NCBI RefSeq assembly: GCF_000243155.2
Contig: NC_018017.1
Coordinates: forward strand, 558,001-622,000
Length of the DNA stretch: 64,000 bases
Reading direction: 5' to 3'
From: Desulfitobacterium dehalogenans ATCC 51507
Lineage (GTDB): Bacteria > Bacillota > Desulfitobacteriia > Desulfitobacteriales > Desulfitobacteriaceae
Shown: one piece after another, positions 1 to 9,076 of the stretch
Layout: the number at the start of each line of letters is the position of its first letter
Numbering within the stretch: position 1 is the first letter of the stretch
Position numbers and translations under genes: made by a program
Notes under the pieces: model-generated
The model's database searches: none
The model's input: only the letters and a program-made list of their open reading frames with translations
What the model was told of the DNA's origin: nothing

Positions 1-1
1 G

Positions 2-1918
2 GGAACGGCGGTTCTAATGCGATATACGTTAAGATTGCTTACTTCTCAGCAATTTGCACGGGCGAGCACCCTAATATGTGCCTGTGACTTAATTAGAAAA
101 GAGTTTTGGAATAATAGTAGGCGGCGTGATAAACGATGGAAAGAGCCGATTTCCATCGGCTTGTGGATTGGAGGAGATCACACGCCGAATAAAAATACGT
201 CTCACGATTATCCTCTAGGAGCCAAAGAACACCTCAGAGATTTACAAAACAAAAGCAAAGGGTCCATAGAGTATAGAAATGACTATTTTAATAAGTTCCA
301 AGTACTTACATGCCCTTGGTGCGGTGCAAGTTTAGTTCCCTCCGAAAAAGCAAGCGATCATGGCAAAGAAAAATGGGGATATGAAATGTACGATAAAAGA
401 CATTTTTATTTGCACTGCATTCGTCCACAATGTCCATTTGAAAACAATTTACCAGTACAGGTGGTGGATCAAGAACTATATCGTAATCCTCCGACATTAT
501 TATTTGCAACGGTCGATAAGTTTGCTATGTTGGCGTGGAATGGAGAGGTAGGTAAATTTTTTAGCATTTATTCAAATAATCGAGCCCCGGAGTTAATAAT
601 TCAGGACGAATTGCATTTAATATCGGGTCCATTGGGATCAATCGTAGGTCTATATGAAGCCGCAATTGACTCATTGTGTTCGTCAAAAGGGATTCGTCCT
701 AAAATCGTCGCTTCGACCGCCACAATACGACGTGCCGGCGATCAATGCAGACAGCTTTATAATCGTCCAGTCCTTCAATTTCCCCCGTCCGGTATCGATG
801 CGGCCGATTCTTTCTTTGCCAAAGAAGCTGACGTTGCCGAGCAGCCGGGACGTATGTATGTGGGGATTTTCCCATCTGGGAAAACAAAAGCAATGTTGCA
901 AACCAAGGTTATGTCGACTTTACTGCAATATGTGTCCATGCTTGATGCCGACGATATGGTTAAGGATCAGTATTGGACCCTTACGGGTTATTTCAACAGT
1001 TTACGAGACTTAGGTAAATGTTCGGGACTTGTCGACGATGACATCAAAGATTTCATGAAAAGACTCTGCCGTAGAATAGCGACGGATCGACTCATTCGCA
1101 AAATATCGATGGCGGAGGAACTAACGAGTCGCGTACCGACGACAGCTCTCGTAAAACGCCTAAAAAAACTGGAAAAGACAACCTATTTAAAAGAAAAGCA
1201 AGCCTCAAATAATTTTGCGATCAACGTATTGTTGGCAACTAATATGATCTCCGTCGGAGTGGATGTGGATCGTTTGAATCTAATGACGGTCGTCGGCCAA
1301 CCGAAGTTGACAAGCGAGTATATTCAGGCAACGAGTCGAGTCGGTCGCAAAAATCCCGGCCTGGTTTGTGTTTTGTATGACGGGACCAAAAGTCGCGATC
1401 GTTCTCACTATGAGCAATTCCACGCCTACCATGAATCCTTTTATAGATATGTGGAGCCTACCAGCGTAACGCCGTTTTCAAAGCCTTCTCTCGATAGAGC
1501 GCTACATGCGGTATTGGTTGGAATCATAAGAAACTGTGATCGTAGATTGCTTGGGGATGGAGATGCCAAAAATTTCACAGGTGATTATCCATTCTTGGAA
1601 ACGGTTAAGCAAGAACTACTTAGACGTATAGAGTCTGTATATGCTCACATAAGTCCCGAGGAACGAGCGGATATAAGCGTGGTTTCCGCTCGGGTAGAAA
1701 GTTTTTTTGAGGAATGGACTCAGTTAGCCAAAGACATTCCGGTTACGGATAAGTTCTATTACGGACTTAGTTTCATGCGAAAATTACCCGGGTCAGACGA
1801 GCATAGATTGTTGCGCCCGTTCGGCATGTGGGAAGAGGAACAGTCGTATGCAACGTTGACTTCCATGAGAAACGTCGATCAAAGTTTATCCGCTCGAATG
1901 CTGATATGGGAGGAATAA
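2..1918 (+). CDS. drmA: DISARM-type helicase DrmA, 3' part (partial)
   Basis: The reading frame is open from the window edge, so the first ATG at 17 is internal and the N-terminal Walker A region lies outside. About 639 residues are visible. A Walker B-like DELH sits near base 610, an ASTATIRR segment (helicase motif III type) near base 705, and QATSRVGRK (motif VI type) near base 1325. This layout fits the large DISARM helicase DrmA, which works with the DUF1998 protein DrmB to block incoming phage DNA. The next gene is a DUF1998 protein two bases downstream, and a C5 methyltransferase follows it. The family assignment rests on this gene order and the motifs; another DUF1998-linked helicase is the alternative. 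Confidence 0.8.
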   Translation, partial: GTAVLMRYTLRLLTSQQFARASTLICACDLIRKEFWNNSRRRDKRWKEPISIGLWIGGDHTPNKNTSHDYPLGAKEHLRDLQNKSKGSIEYRNDYFNKFQVLTCPWCGASLVPSEKASDHGKEKWGYEMYDKRHFYLHCIRPQCPFENNLPVQVVDQELYRNPPTLLFATVDKFAMLAWNGEVGKFFSIYSNNRAPELIIQDELHLISGPLGSIVGLYEAAIDSLCSSKGIRPKIVASTATIRRAGDQCRQLYNRPVLQFPPSGIDAADSFFAKEADVAEQPGRMYVGIFPSGKTKAMLQTKVMSTLLQYVSMLDADDMVKDQYWTLTGYFNSLRDLGKCSGLVDDDIKDFMKRLCRRIATDRLIRKISMAEELTSRVPTTALVKRLKKLEKTTYLKEKQASNNFAINVLLATNMISVGVDVDRLNLMTVVGQPKLTSEYIQATSRVGRKNPGLVCVLYDGTKSRDRSHYEQFHAYHESFYRYVEPTSVTPFSKPSLDRALHAVLVGIIRNCDRRLLGDGDAKNFTGDYPFLETVKQELLRRIESVYAHISPEERADISVVSARVESFFEEWTQLAKDIPVTDKFYYGLSFMRKLPGSDEHRLLRPFGMWEEEQSYATLTSMRNVDQSLSARMLIWEE

Positions 1919-1920
1919 TA

Positions 1921-3897
1921 GTGGTAAACGAACCGAAAAAAGTGAAATTGGGGAAAGGAAAGGTGACTCACAACGTCCGGGCCGCTCAAGCCATACTTCA
2001 ATACGGCGTCGGGGCAATGGTCGATTTCCCAGACCAAACGCTTATGACGGCCGCTCCCGAGTATTGGAGTGAAAATGATAATGAACTTAGACGCATTCGC
2101 GAGGAACTCAGACTTATTCGCGACGAGCGCTTGGAACGTCAACTAGGCGTGGATTATTTCGCGATTCCTCACGATAAAAGTCACCCTAATGAGCAAGGAA
2201 TCGCCTATACGCGGTTCCCCCGCTGGTACTTTTGTCCCAAATGCAGAAGGTTGGAGCCGCTATCATTTTGGTTAAAGGAATATAGACAAAAAGGCGGAAC
2301 TCGCGCGGAAGAAAAGCCGGATATGGAAAAGCCTGTGTGCCTCGGCGAAGCGTGTAGAGGACCCCGCGGCAAAGGGATAAACCTTGTTCCGGCCCGTATT
2401 GTCGTAGCCTGCGACGCCGGTCATATAGACGATTTTCCTTGGATTGAGTGGGTACACGCCGTTGCGAAAAAAGACGTTTGCGGGGATCCGCACCTTAAGT
2501 TCAAGACCGGCGTCAACTCTTCGGCGGGTTTGGAGGGATTGACGGTAAGCTGCGAAAACGAAAATTGTAAGGCTAAAGCGACCCTTGAACATTCGTTTGA
2601 TAAAAACGGTTTGCGTAGAATTCCGGGTTACGATTGCCATGGGCGCATGCCTTGGCGTAACGAGCGGGAAAGCTGTGGGCGGATTCCGCAAGCAAAGCAG
2701 CGCGGCGCTTCCGTCGTTTACTATCCCAAAGTGGACAGTTCGCTAGTGATTCCGCCGTATTCCGATCGTCTTCGTACAAAAATAATCAGCTCTGCGGAAT
2801 ATATAGATTTCTTATCAAAAGTTAAAGATAACGATAAGTATAATCCGGGAACCCGAGAGGTTTTTATCAACACCAGATTAAACGATTGGGTGAGTGAGCT
2901 TTCCTCTTCCGTTCATATTGAAGCCGAAATAATCGGACCGATATTAATAACGTTATTAACGCAGTTCGATACCGAAGGCGAAAACGACGCGTCCTCGGAG
3001 GTTTATCGGCAGGCGGAATATAGCGCTCTTAACGGCTCGATGCTTCAAACGTCCGTCGATGACGATTTTGAAAGAGAAGAGCGAAACGGTGACGAATACA
3101 ACATCCGGGGTGTCTCGCAGGTAGCTTTACTCCATAAAATCAGAGAGGTACGCGCTCTTGTAGGGTTCACGCGCCTTGATCCGGCAAGCACCGGGTCTTT
3201 AGGTATGCCGCCTCAAGACGCGGGACGATTTCAATGCGTAAAGAAGCCGGATACGCGATGGTATCCCGGATACGAAGTGCGCGGCGAAGGGATTTTTATT
3301 CAATTTGATAATGACTTCATAGTAAATTGGCTTGCGACCAATGATCATGTTGAAAGTCAAATAACCAAGTTGCGGAAAAACGCCGCGTTAAACGAACGTT
3401 TATCCGGAATGAAAATCGACCCTAAATTTATCTTTTTACACACTCTGTCTCACCTACTTATACAACGGTTAAGCTTTGAGAGCGGTTACAACAGCGCGTC
3501 GTTACGGGAACGCATATACTGCGACCTTGATCATCCCGAGTTTCCGATGTGCGGCATCTTTATCTATACGGCCTGCGGCGATTCCGAGGGAACGCTCGGA
3601 GGCTTGGTACGGCAGGGCTTGCCCGGCCGGCTGCGAAAGGTATTTGCGTCCGCGTTAGAAAGCGCGCGTTGGTGTTCCAACGATCCGGTTTGCGGAGAAA
3701 GTGGAGGTCAAGGTAGAAACGCTATGAACTTAGCCGCTTGTCATGCTTGTGCGTTGCTTCCGGAGACCAGCTGTGAAGAATTTAACGTCCTTCTTGATCG
3801 AACGCTCTTGATCGGCCGCATTACCGATCGAAACGTTGGGTTTTTCTCTTCATGGTTGGACGGAATAAGCAAGGAGGAGTCCCCTAATGCCTTATAA
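1921..3897 (+). CDS. drmB: DUF1998 protein DrmB of a DISARM-type system
   Basis: About 658 residues from a GTG start. I chose 1921 because GGGAGG at 1908-1913 lies seven bases upstream and drmA stops at 1918; an ATG at 1906 is also in frame. The N-terminal third has paired cysteines (FCPKC near base 2230, then a C-x4-C) and a later C-x4-C, suggesting zinc binding. The C-terminal part has HTLSHLLIQRLS near base 3440, typical of the DUF1998 (MrfB-like) region. In DISARM this protein partners the helicase DrmA. It overlaps the next gene by 11 bases, so the two are translationally coupled. Confidence 0.8.
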   Translation: MVNEPKKVKLGKGKVTHNVRAAQAILQYGVGAMVDFPDQTLMTAAPEYWSENDNELRRIREELRLIRDERLERQLGVDYFAIPHDKSHPNEQGIAYTRFPRWYFCPKCRRLEPLSFWLKEYRQKGGTRAEEKPDMEKPVCLGEACRGPRGKGINLVPARIVVACDAGHIDDFPWIEWVHAVAKKDVCGDPHLKFKTGVNSSAGLEGLTVSCENENCKAKATLEHSFDKNGLRRIPGYDCHGRMPWRNERESCGRIPQAKQRGASVVYYPKVDSSLVIPPYSDRLRTKIISSAEYIDFLSKVKDNDKYNPGTREVFINTRLNDWVSELSSSVHIEAEIIGPILITLLTQFDTEGENDASSEVYRQAEYSALNGSMLQTSVDDDFEREERNGDEYNIRGVSQVALLHKIREVRALVGFTRLDPASTGSLGMPPQDAGRFQCVKKPDTRWYPGYEVRGEGIFIQFDNDFIVNWLATNDHVESQITKLRKNAALNERLSGMKIDPKFIFLHTLSHLLIQRLSFESGYNSASLRERIYCDLDHPEFPMCGIFIYTACGDSEGTLGGLVRQGLPGRLRKVFASALESARWCSNDPVCGESGGQGRNAMNLAACHACALLPETSCEEFNVLLDRTLLIGRITDRNVGFFSSWLDGISKEESPNAL

Positions 3898-4912
3898 TGC
3901 AATCGATCTGTTCTGCGGATGCGGCGGTGTTACCCAAGGTCTTAAGGATGCGGGTTTCAATGTACTGGCCGGTGTGGAGAAGAGCTCGGCCCCGGCTTTC
4001 GTCTATAGGGCAAATCACCCTGAAGTACGGCTTTTCGAGCGCGATATCACGGAATTATCGCTAGACGAGGTGGCGGCAGCCTGCGACGGACAAGTAATCC
4101 ATCTGCTTGCCGGTTGTCCGCCGTGTCAGGGTTTTTCCTCAATACGTCGCCATAATCGTCGTCAACCTATAGACGACCCACGGAACACGCTGGTAAGTGA
4201 ATATTTTAAATATGTGGAGAGGTTTAATCCGCATGTTTTTATATTTGAAAACGTGCCGGCGATTGAAAGTTATCCTTTATTTGTTGAAATACGCAATCGC
4301 TTAGCCGCTTTAAACTATGAATTGGATTATCGAGTGGTAAACGTAGCCAATTACGGCGTTCCCCAGAGACGGAAACGATTTGTAATGATTGGCTCAAAAA
4401 TCGGACGTATTCCGATTCCCGCAGGCGACGATCGTATTACGACCGTCAGAGATGTTATTGGGAATCTTGAGACCCCCGAAGAAAGCGACGATTATGCGCA
4501 GACAATCGTTGCGCATCATATTCCTCGCATATTGGAGATGATTAGACTTGTGCCGCACGACGGCGGCAGTCGGACCGATTTGCCGGACGAGTATATATTG
4601 CAATGCCACAGAAGAGAAGGCATTGGTTTTAGAGACGTATATGGACGATTGCGCTGGGACGACGTTTCGTCGACAATTACCGGCGGATGTTTAAATCCGT
4701 CAAAGGGACGTTTTTTACACCCTGAACAAGATCGTGCGATTTCAGCGCGAGAAGCCTCGATGTTACAGACGTTCCCTCGGGATTATATATTTCCCCCGGG
4801 AGTATCAAAAACGGACATCGCTTTAATGATTGGTAACGCGTTACCCCCGCAATTTGCCTATCGACAAGCGGATTATATATTTACCAAATTGGAACGAGGC
4901 GGAATAACTTGA
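3887..4912 (+). CDS. DNA cytosine-5 methyltransferase (DrmMII-like)
   Basis: This 341-residue protein has the ordered C5-methylase motifs: DLFCGCGGVTQG (motif I, SAM binding) at the N terminus, GCPPCQGFS with the catalytic cysteine (motif IV), ENVPA (motif VI), and YGVPQRRKR (motif VIII), with GNALPPQFA (motif X) at the C terminus. It would mark host DNA so that the DISARM proteins spare it. It overlaps drmB upstream and the vsr-like gene downstream, making one operon. The target sequence cannot be read from the protein. Class 2 DISARM uses a C5 methylase, which supports the assignment. Confidence 0.88.
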   Translation: MPYNAIDLFCGCGGVTQGLKDAGFNVLAGVEKSSAPAFVYRANHPEVRLFERDITELSLDEVAAACDGQVIHLLAGCPPCQGFSSIRRHNRRQPIDDPRNTLVSEYFKYVERFNPHVFIFENVPAIESYPLFVEIRNRLAALNYELDYRVVNVANYGVPQRRKRFVMIGSKIGRIPIPAGDDRITTVRDVIGNLETPEESDDYAQTIVAHHIPRILEMIRLVPHDGGSRTDLPDEYILQCHRREGIGFRDVYGRLRWDDVSSTITGGCLNPSKGRFLHPEQDRAISAREASMLQTFPRDYIFPPGVSKTDIALMIGNALPPQFAYRQADYIFTKLERGGIT

Positions 4913-5334
4913 GCGATATATTTGACCGAGATAAGCGTTCCGAGATTATGAGCCATGTGAAGAGTTCAAATAATGCGTCCACGGAGGAAAAACTTATCGC
5001 TTTGTTTCGTATTTACGGCATCAAAGGTTGGCGACGTAAATACAAGGTATACGGGAAACCCGACTTCGTTTTTCATCATGAAAAGGTTGCCGTTTTCGTA
5101 GACGGTTGTTTTTGGCATGGTCACGATTGTCGGAACACTCGACCTAAGCAAAACGAAGAATTTTGGCGGCGTAAAATATCGCGAAATATGGAGCGCGATG
5201 AAACCGTAACAAAGCATCTTGAAAAACTAGGGTGGACGGTTCTTCGCATTTGGGAGTGCGAGTTAAAGAAGAAAAACATTGTGAAACTCCTTAGCCGACT
5301 CGAATCTGCAGGTTTGCATCGGGTCCAAACTTGA
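4909..5334 (+). CDS. vsr: Very-short-patch-repair (Vsr) type endonuclease
   Basis: This 141-residue protein matches the Vsr family in length and motifs: IMSHVKSSNNASTE at the N terminus, PDFVF with the catalytic-type aspartate, VFVDGCFWHGHDC with the zinc-site residues, and LGWTVLRIWECEL near the C terminus. Vsr nicks beside T:G mismatches made by deamination of 5-methylcytosine and so repairs damage caused by a C5 methylase. The start is a TTG that overlaps the TGA stop of the methyltransferase, so the two are coupled. The nick site should match the recognition sequence of the upstream enzyme. Confidence 0.9.
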   Translation: MSDIFDRDKRSEIMSHVKSSNNASTEEKLIALFRIYGIKGWRRKYKVYGKPDFVFHHEKVAVFVDGCFWHGHDCRNTRPKQNEEFWRRKISRNMERDETVTKHLEKLGWTVLRIWECELKKKNIVKLLSRLESAGLHRVQT

Positions 5335-5528
5335 TAAGATCAATGACGGTAATTGATTTATGGATTCACAAGGTTGAGCGGCAACTCTTTTCTATTTTTT
5401 GAGTATGCCTATCGGCTTTGACACATTTTCCGAGAGAGTGTGGCCTCGTTCTATTGGATTCAAAAAGAGTTTAACGACTCAATTAGCTTTAAACAATCAA
5501 TCAAATTGATTACGGAAAGGCGTAAAAT
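5335..5528. other. Intergenic gap after vsr
   Basis: This AT-rich gap of 194 bases separates the DISARM-type operon from the Mrr-like endonuclease. I see no convincing terminator hairpin. A ribosome binding site (GGAAAGG) lies just before the next gene. Confidence 0.4.
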
Positions 5529-6824
5529 ATGGAGATCGGAAAAATATATCGCTATTCTAGCCAGGCATTAAAAAAGGACCCGTCTCTTCCCGTTGTCGAC
5601 GGACTCCCAAATTATTTCTACTATACTAACGATCCAAAATCAATGACACAACTAATATTTCAGCGAGGTATTCACTCGATACAAGAGGTGGCTGGATCGG
5701 ATGGTCTAGTTCGCCGGCCGGCTATTATTATTTCAAGTAGCCCCCATAAGGTAGGAACCGAACAAACGCCATGGGAGGACTCCTATGATTCCGACTATGG
5801 TTACGTTTGTTATTATGGCGACAATAAATCAAATACTATGAGACCGGAAGAGACGGCGGGGAATAAACTATTACTTGAAGCGTTTAAACTCCATTCTTCA
5901 CCAAAAGAAGAGGATCGCAGATTAGCGACGCCAATCATTTTCTTTAACCGCGTGCCATTTGATGGACGTTCCAAAGGAAATCTATTGTTCCAAGGATTTG
6001 GCATAGTTGAAAGAGCGGAACTTGTAACGCAATATGATTCAAACGGAAATTATTTTACGAACTACGTATTTGATTTGTGTGTCTTTTCTTTACAGAAAGA
6101 AAATGAGGACTTTTCATGGCAATGGATAAATGCGCGAAGAGATAAGGATTTGGGATTTGGCGAGACATTGAAATTGGCGCCTGAATCGTGGAGAAAATGG
6201 ATAAAAAGGGGATCGCGTCATCTCCACGAAGTGAGAAGAAAAGTTTCGGCTCTGTCAATTGTTAAAACTCATGATCAGCAACCGAGTGCAGGTACAAAAG
6301 AAGAAAAGATCCTTACCCAAATTTACAATTATTATCAATCTTCGCGTCATAGTTTCGAGTTATTAGCTTTACGAGTAACGGAATACATTTTTGAAGAGTC
6401 GGGTTCAGAATTGACGCATGGATGGGTTACTCAAAAATCGTCGGACGGAGGAGTTGACTTTGTAACGAGACTCGATATTGGGCAAGGGCTTGCCGGTACA
6501 AAATTGGTTGTTCTTGGACAAGCAAAATGTGAAACGCCTAATAAACCTACAAATGGCCAAAATATCGCAAGAACAGTCGCACGTTTAAAGCGAGGTTGGA
6601 TCGGCGTCTATGTGACAACGTCTTATTTTTCAGCCAGTGTGCAGCAGGAAGTTATCGACGATCAATATCCGATAATCCTTGTGAACGGACTAAAAGTAGC
6701 GGAGACAGTGGGAAAAATACTATATGCGGAGGGTATGATACTCCAAAATTATTTAAAGGAGTTGGACGACCAGTATGATGTGCTTGTTAAAGCTAGACGT
6801 CCGGACGAAATTTTGACCATCTGA
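5529..6824 (+). CDS. Mrr-like restriction endonuclease with unknown N-terminal domain
   Basis: The C-terminal third of this 431-residue protein looks like an Mrr-type PD-(D/E)xK nuclease. After a helix (SFELLALRVTEYIF) comes GGVDFVTR with the metal-binding Asp, then VVLGQAKCE with the Q-x-K pair, then a Rossmann-like end (IILVNGLKVAE). Residues 1 to about 240 are not a family I recognise firmly. They contain GFGIVERAEL and a Trp-rich stretch, and may recognise DNA, possibly modified bases, as in other Mrr-fused enzymes. The gene stands alone with GGAAAGG as its ribosome site. A modification-dependent restriction enzyme is the likely role by inference. Confidence 0.7.
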   Translation: MEIGKIYRYSSQALKKDPSLPVVDGLPNYFYYTNDPKSMTQLIFQRGIHSIQEVAGSDGLVRRPAIIISSSPHKVGTEQTPWEDSYDSDYGYVCYYGDNKSNTMRPEETAGNKLLLEAFKLHSSPKEEDRRLATPIIFFNRVPFDGRSKGNLLFQGFGIVERAELVTQYDSNGNYFTNYVFDLCVFSLQKENEDFSWQWINARRDKDLGFGETLKLAPESWRKWIKRGSRHLHEVRRKVSALSIVKTHDQQPSAGTKEEKILTQIYNYYQSSRHSFELLALRVTEYIFEESGSELTHGWVTQKSSDGGVDFVTRLDIGQGLAGTKLVVLGQAKCETPNKPTNGQNIARTVARLKRGWIGVYVTTSYFSASVQQEVIDDQYPIILVNGLKVAETVGKILYAEGMILQNYLKELDDQYDVLVKARRPDEILTI

Positions 6825-7081
6825 TTATTAATTAATGTGTCTGGACCTAATCCTCCCAGCAAGAAGGGCTGCCGGAAGACTTACAGCAATTGTGGAAGTA
6901 TTTTGTTGATCCTAGAATGAAAGAGAAACCAAAGAATTTCTTGAGGTATTGACTGATAATGAGTGCTAGAATTGATACCGGTATTATAATTTTAGGAATC
7001 AGAAGGAATAGACTGAATGCTATTTTGTTGGCATATTCAATGACAAAATCTTAACTCTCAATATTAGGAGGTGTTTGTGAT
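6825..7081. other. Intergenic gap with a short coding-like relic
   Basis: Bases 6859-6954 on the plus strand read as about 31 coding-like residues (ending PKNFLRY, then TGA), preceded closely by a stop. This may be the end of a lost gene; I cannot name a family. A strong AGGAGG at 7066-7071 belongs to the next gene. Confidence 0.3.
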
Positions 7082-9076
7082 ATGAATCAGCCTCAGATTT
7101 GCAAGATTCATATTAAGAATTACCGGAACTTTTCATCGGTTGGTTTTGATTTAAGCGATAGGCAAGTTATTATCGGTGAAAATAACGTCGGCAAGAGCAA
7201 TTTATTACGCGCTATGCAATTGATTCTTGACCCCAGTCTTTCGGATGAAGATAGGCGGCTTGAGGAGTCTGATTTCTTTGACGGGCTTGAAGCTCCTATG
7301 GAAAACAACCAAGAAATATTAATCGAATTGTACATAGATAATTATTTCCACATAAAAAACGTACTTTGCCAATTAAGTGACGCAACTGTCGATTTAGATG
7401 GTCGTAAAGTATTAAAACTCTCCTATAAATTTTTCCCGCAAGAAGATGCGTCTGGTAAAGTTAATTATACTTATATAATTTACAAAGGAGACGATGAAAC
7501 TAATTTTTTTACGCATGGAGATAGGAAATATTTGAATATGCGAGTAATCAAAGCGATACGCGATGTAGAAGCCGAAATGCGAAACTCCAGAACATCGCCT
7601 TTAACACGCATAATCAAGCAGAAATATGATATCAGAAAAGAAGATCTCATTGAGATTTCTGAAGCATTAAAATCGTCCGGAGCAAACATGCTTAACCTTC
7701 CGGAGATTAACGACCTCCAAACAAAGATCAGTAAGCTCTTTAACTCTATAATTTCATATTCAGAAGATGAATTTGGCATTTCGTTGCGGACAATGGATAT
7801 TGACGCGTCTCGACTGCTTTACGCTCTGCGCCCATTAATCGACAAAAGAGAGTCCGGAAATACAAGTTTAGGTATAAATAATGTTTTGTACATTACCCTT
7901 ACTCTTTTGCTGATCCAGGATGATACGATTAAAACTTACTTATCTCCGACTCTTTACAAAAAGTTGACGGAACAAGACGGGGACGAGATTGTGCAAAGGT
8001 ATTATCGAGGTGACGATCAGACCGGCTACCATTTAACCTACGATTTAAAAGATGTGGACTCGCAACTTTATGATTTTTTATATGAGCATAATTCAAATAC
8101 AAACGGAGTTACAATTCTGGCCATTGAAGAACCCGAGGCTCACCTTCATCCAATTTTTCAACGATTGCTCTATAAATATGTCGTGCTAGAAGCAAATGCC
8201 TCATTGATTATTACAACACATTCAACGCATATCTCGTCCGTGGCTCCCATCAAATCCATCATTCACTTAGTGGGAAATAAGTCTGGCACAGAAGTCTATA
8301 CAGCGGCAAACTTAAACTCTCCGGATAAGGAAATTTCCGATTTAGAAAGATATATTGACGTAAAAAGAGGCGAAATATATTTAGCTAAAGGCATCATCTT
8401 TGTAGAAGGAATTGCTGAAGAATATCTCGTACCTAGTTTTGCAAAACGCCTGGGGTGTGACCTTGACCGCTTAGGCGTGATTGTATGTAACATAAATTCA
8501 ACTAACTTCTGGCCGTACAAACAGTTTGCCGACTTGCTAGGCATACCTAACGTAATTATAACGGACGGAGACTATTATCATACTGTCAATGGAGAGAAGA
8601 TATTTGGAGATTTATCGGACGAAAGCCATGCAAATTTTGGGTATTTCGGAAATGAACGAATGGAAGAGTTATATGAATTATTTATAGATGAAGATGAATT
8701 TGCACGGTTTGCGGAGCTTGATATTACCCAACAAGATGAAAAATTGAATAAACATGGGATTTTTGTCGGCTTCTATACGTTTGAAACAGATATATTAAAT
8801 AAAATTGGTAAAGAGTCAGATAGAGCAATAATTTGTTCTGTTTTTAATGAATTAACAGAGGGTGGGCAACAACAAAAAGATAATTTTAAAGCTAATCTGG
8901 TTTCAAAGAACTACAAAAAATGCCTTGCTCAAATAGAATCTTCACATAGTAATGTGGGCAAAGGGCGATTCTCGCAAAGATTAGCTTCCATTTGTACAAG
9001 AACGATGGTTCCAGACTACGTTAAGGACGCCATTGAATATATTTGTATGGAAGTCCGAGGCGAACTTGATGAATGA
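7082..9076 (+). CDS. gajA: Gabija-type OLD-like ATPase/TOPRIM nuclease GajA
   Basis: This 664-residue protein has an ABC/SMC-like ATPase domain first: Walker A GENNVGKS at residues 32-39, a Walker B segment (VTILAIEEPEAHLH) near residue 345, and an ITTHSTH His-switch near residue 378. A TOPRIM domain follows, with GIIFVEGIAEEY near residue 440 holding the key Glu, and ITDGD near residue 493. OLD-family nuclease plus a downstream UvrD-like helicase is the Gabija anti-phage arrangement, where GajA nicks DNA when nucleotide pools fall. It is somewhat longer than the roughly 580 residues of the studied GajA. The downstream gene overlaps by 8 bases. Confidence 0.83.
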   Translation: MNQPQICKIHIKNYRNFSSVGFDLSDRQVIIGENNVGKSNLLRAMQLILDPSLSDEDRRLEESDFFDGLEAPMENNQEILIELYIDNYFHIKNVLCQLSDATVDLDGRKVLKLSYKFFPQEDASGKVNYTYIIYKGDDETNFFTHGDRKYLNMRVIKAIRDVEAEMRNSRTSPLTRIIKQKYDIRKEDLIEISEALKSSGANMLNLPEINDLQTKISKLFNSIISYSEDEFGISLRTMDIDASRLLYALRPLIDKRESGNTSLGINNVLYITLTLLLIQDDTIKTYLSPTLYKKLTEQDGDEIVQRYYRGDDQTGYHLTYDLKDVDSQLYDFLYEHNSNTNGVTILAIEEPEAHLHPIFQRLLYKYVVLEANASLIITTHSTHISSVAPIKSIIHLVGNKSGTEVYTAANLNSPDKEISDLERYIDVKRGEIYLAKGIIFVEGIAEEYLVPSFAKRLGCDLDRLGVIVCNINSTNFWPYKQFADLLGIPNVIITDGDYYHTVNGEKIFGDLSDESHANFGYFGNERMEELYELFIDEDEFARFAELDITQQDEKLNKHGIFVGFYTFETDILNKIGKESDRAIICSVFNELTEGGQQQKDNFKANLVSKNYKKCLAQIESSHSNVGKGRFSQRLASICTRTMVPDYVKDAIEYICMEVRGELDE

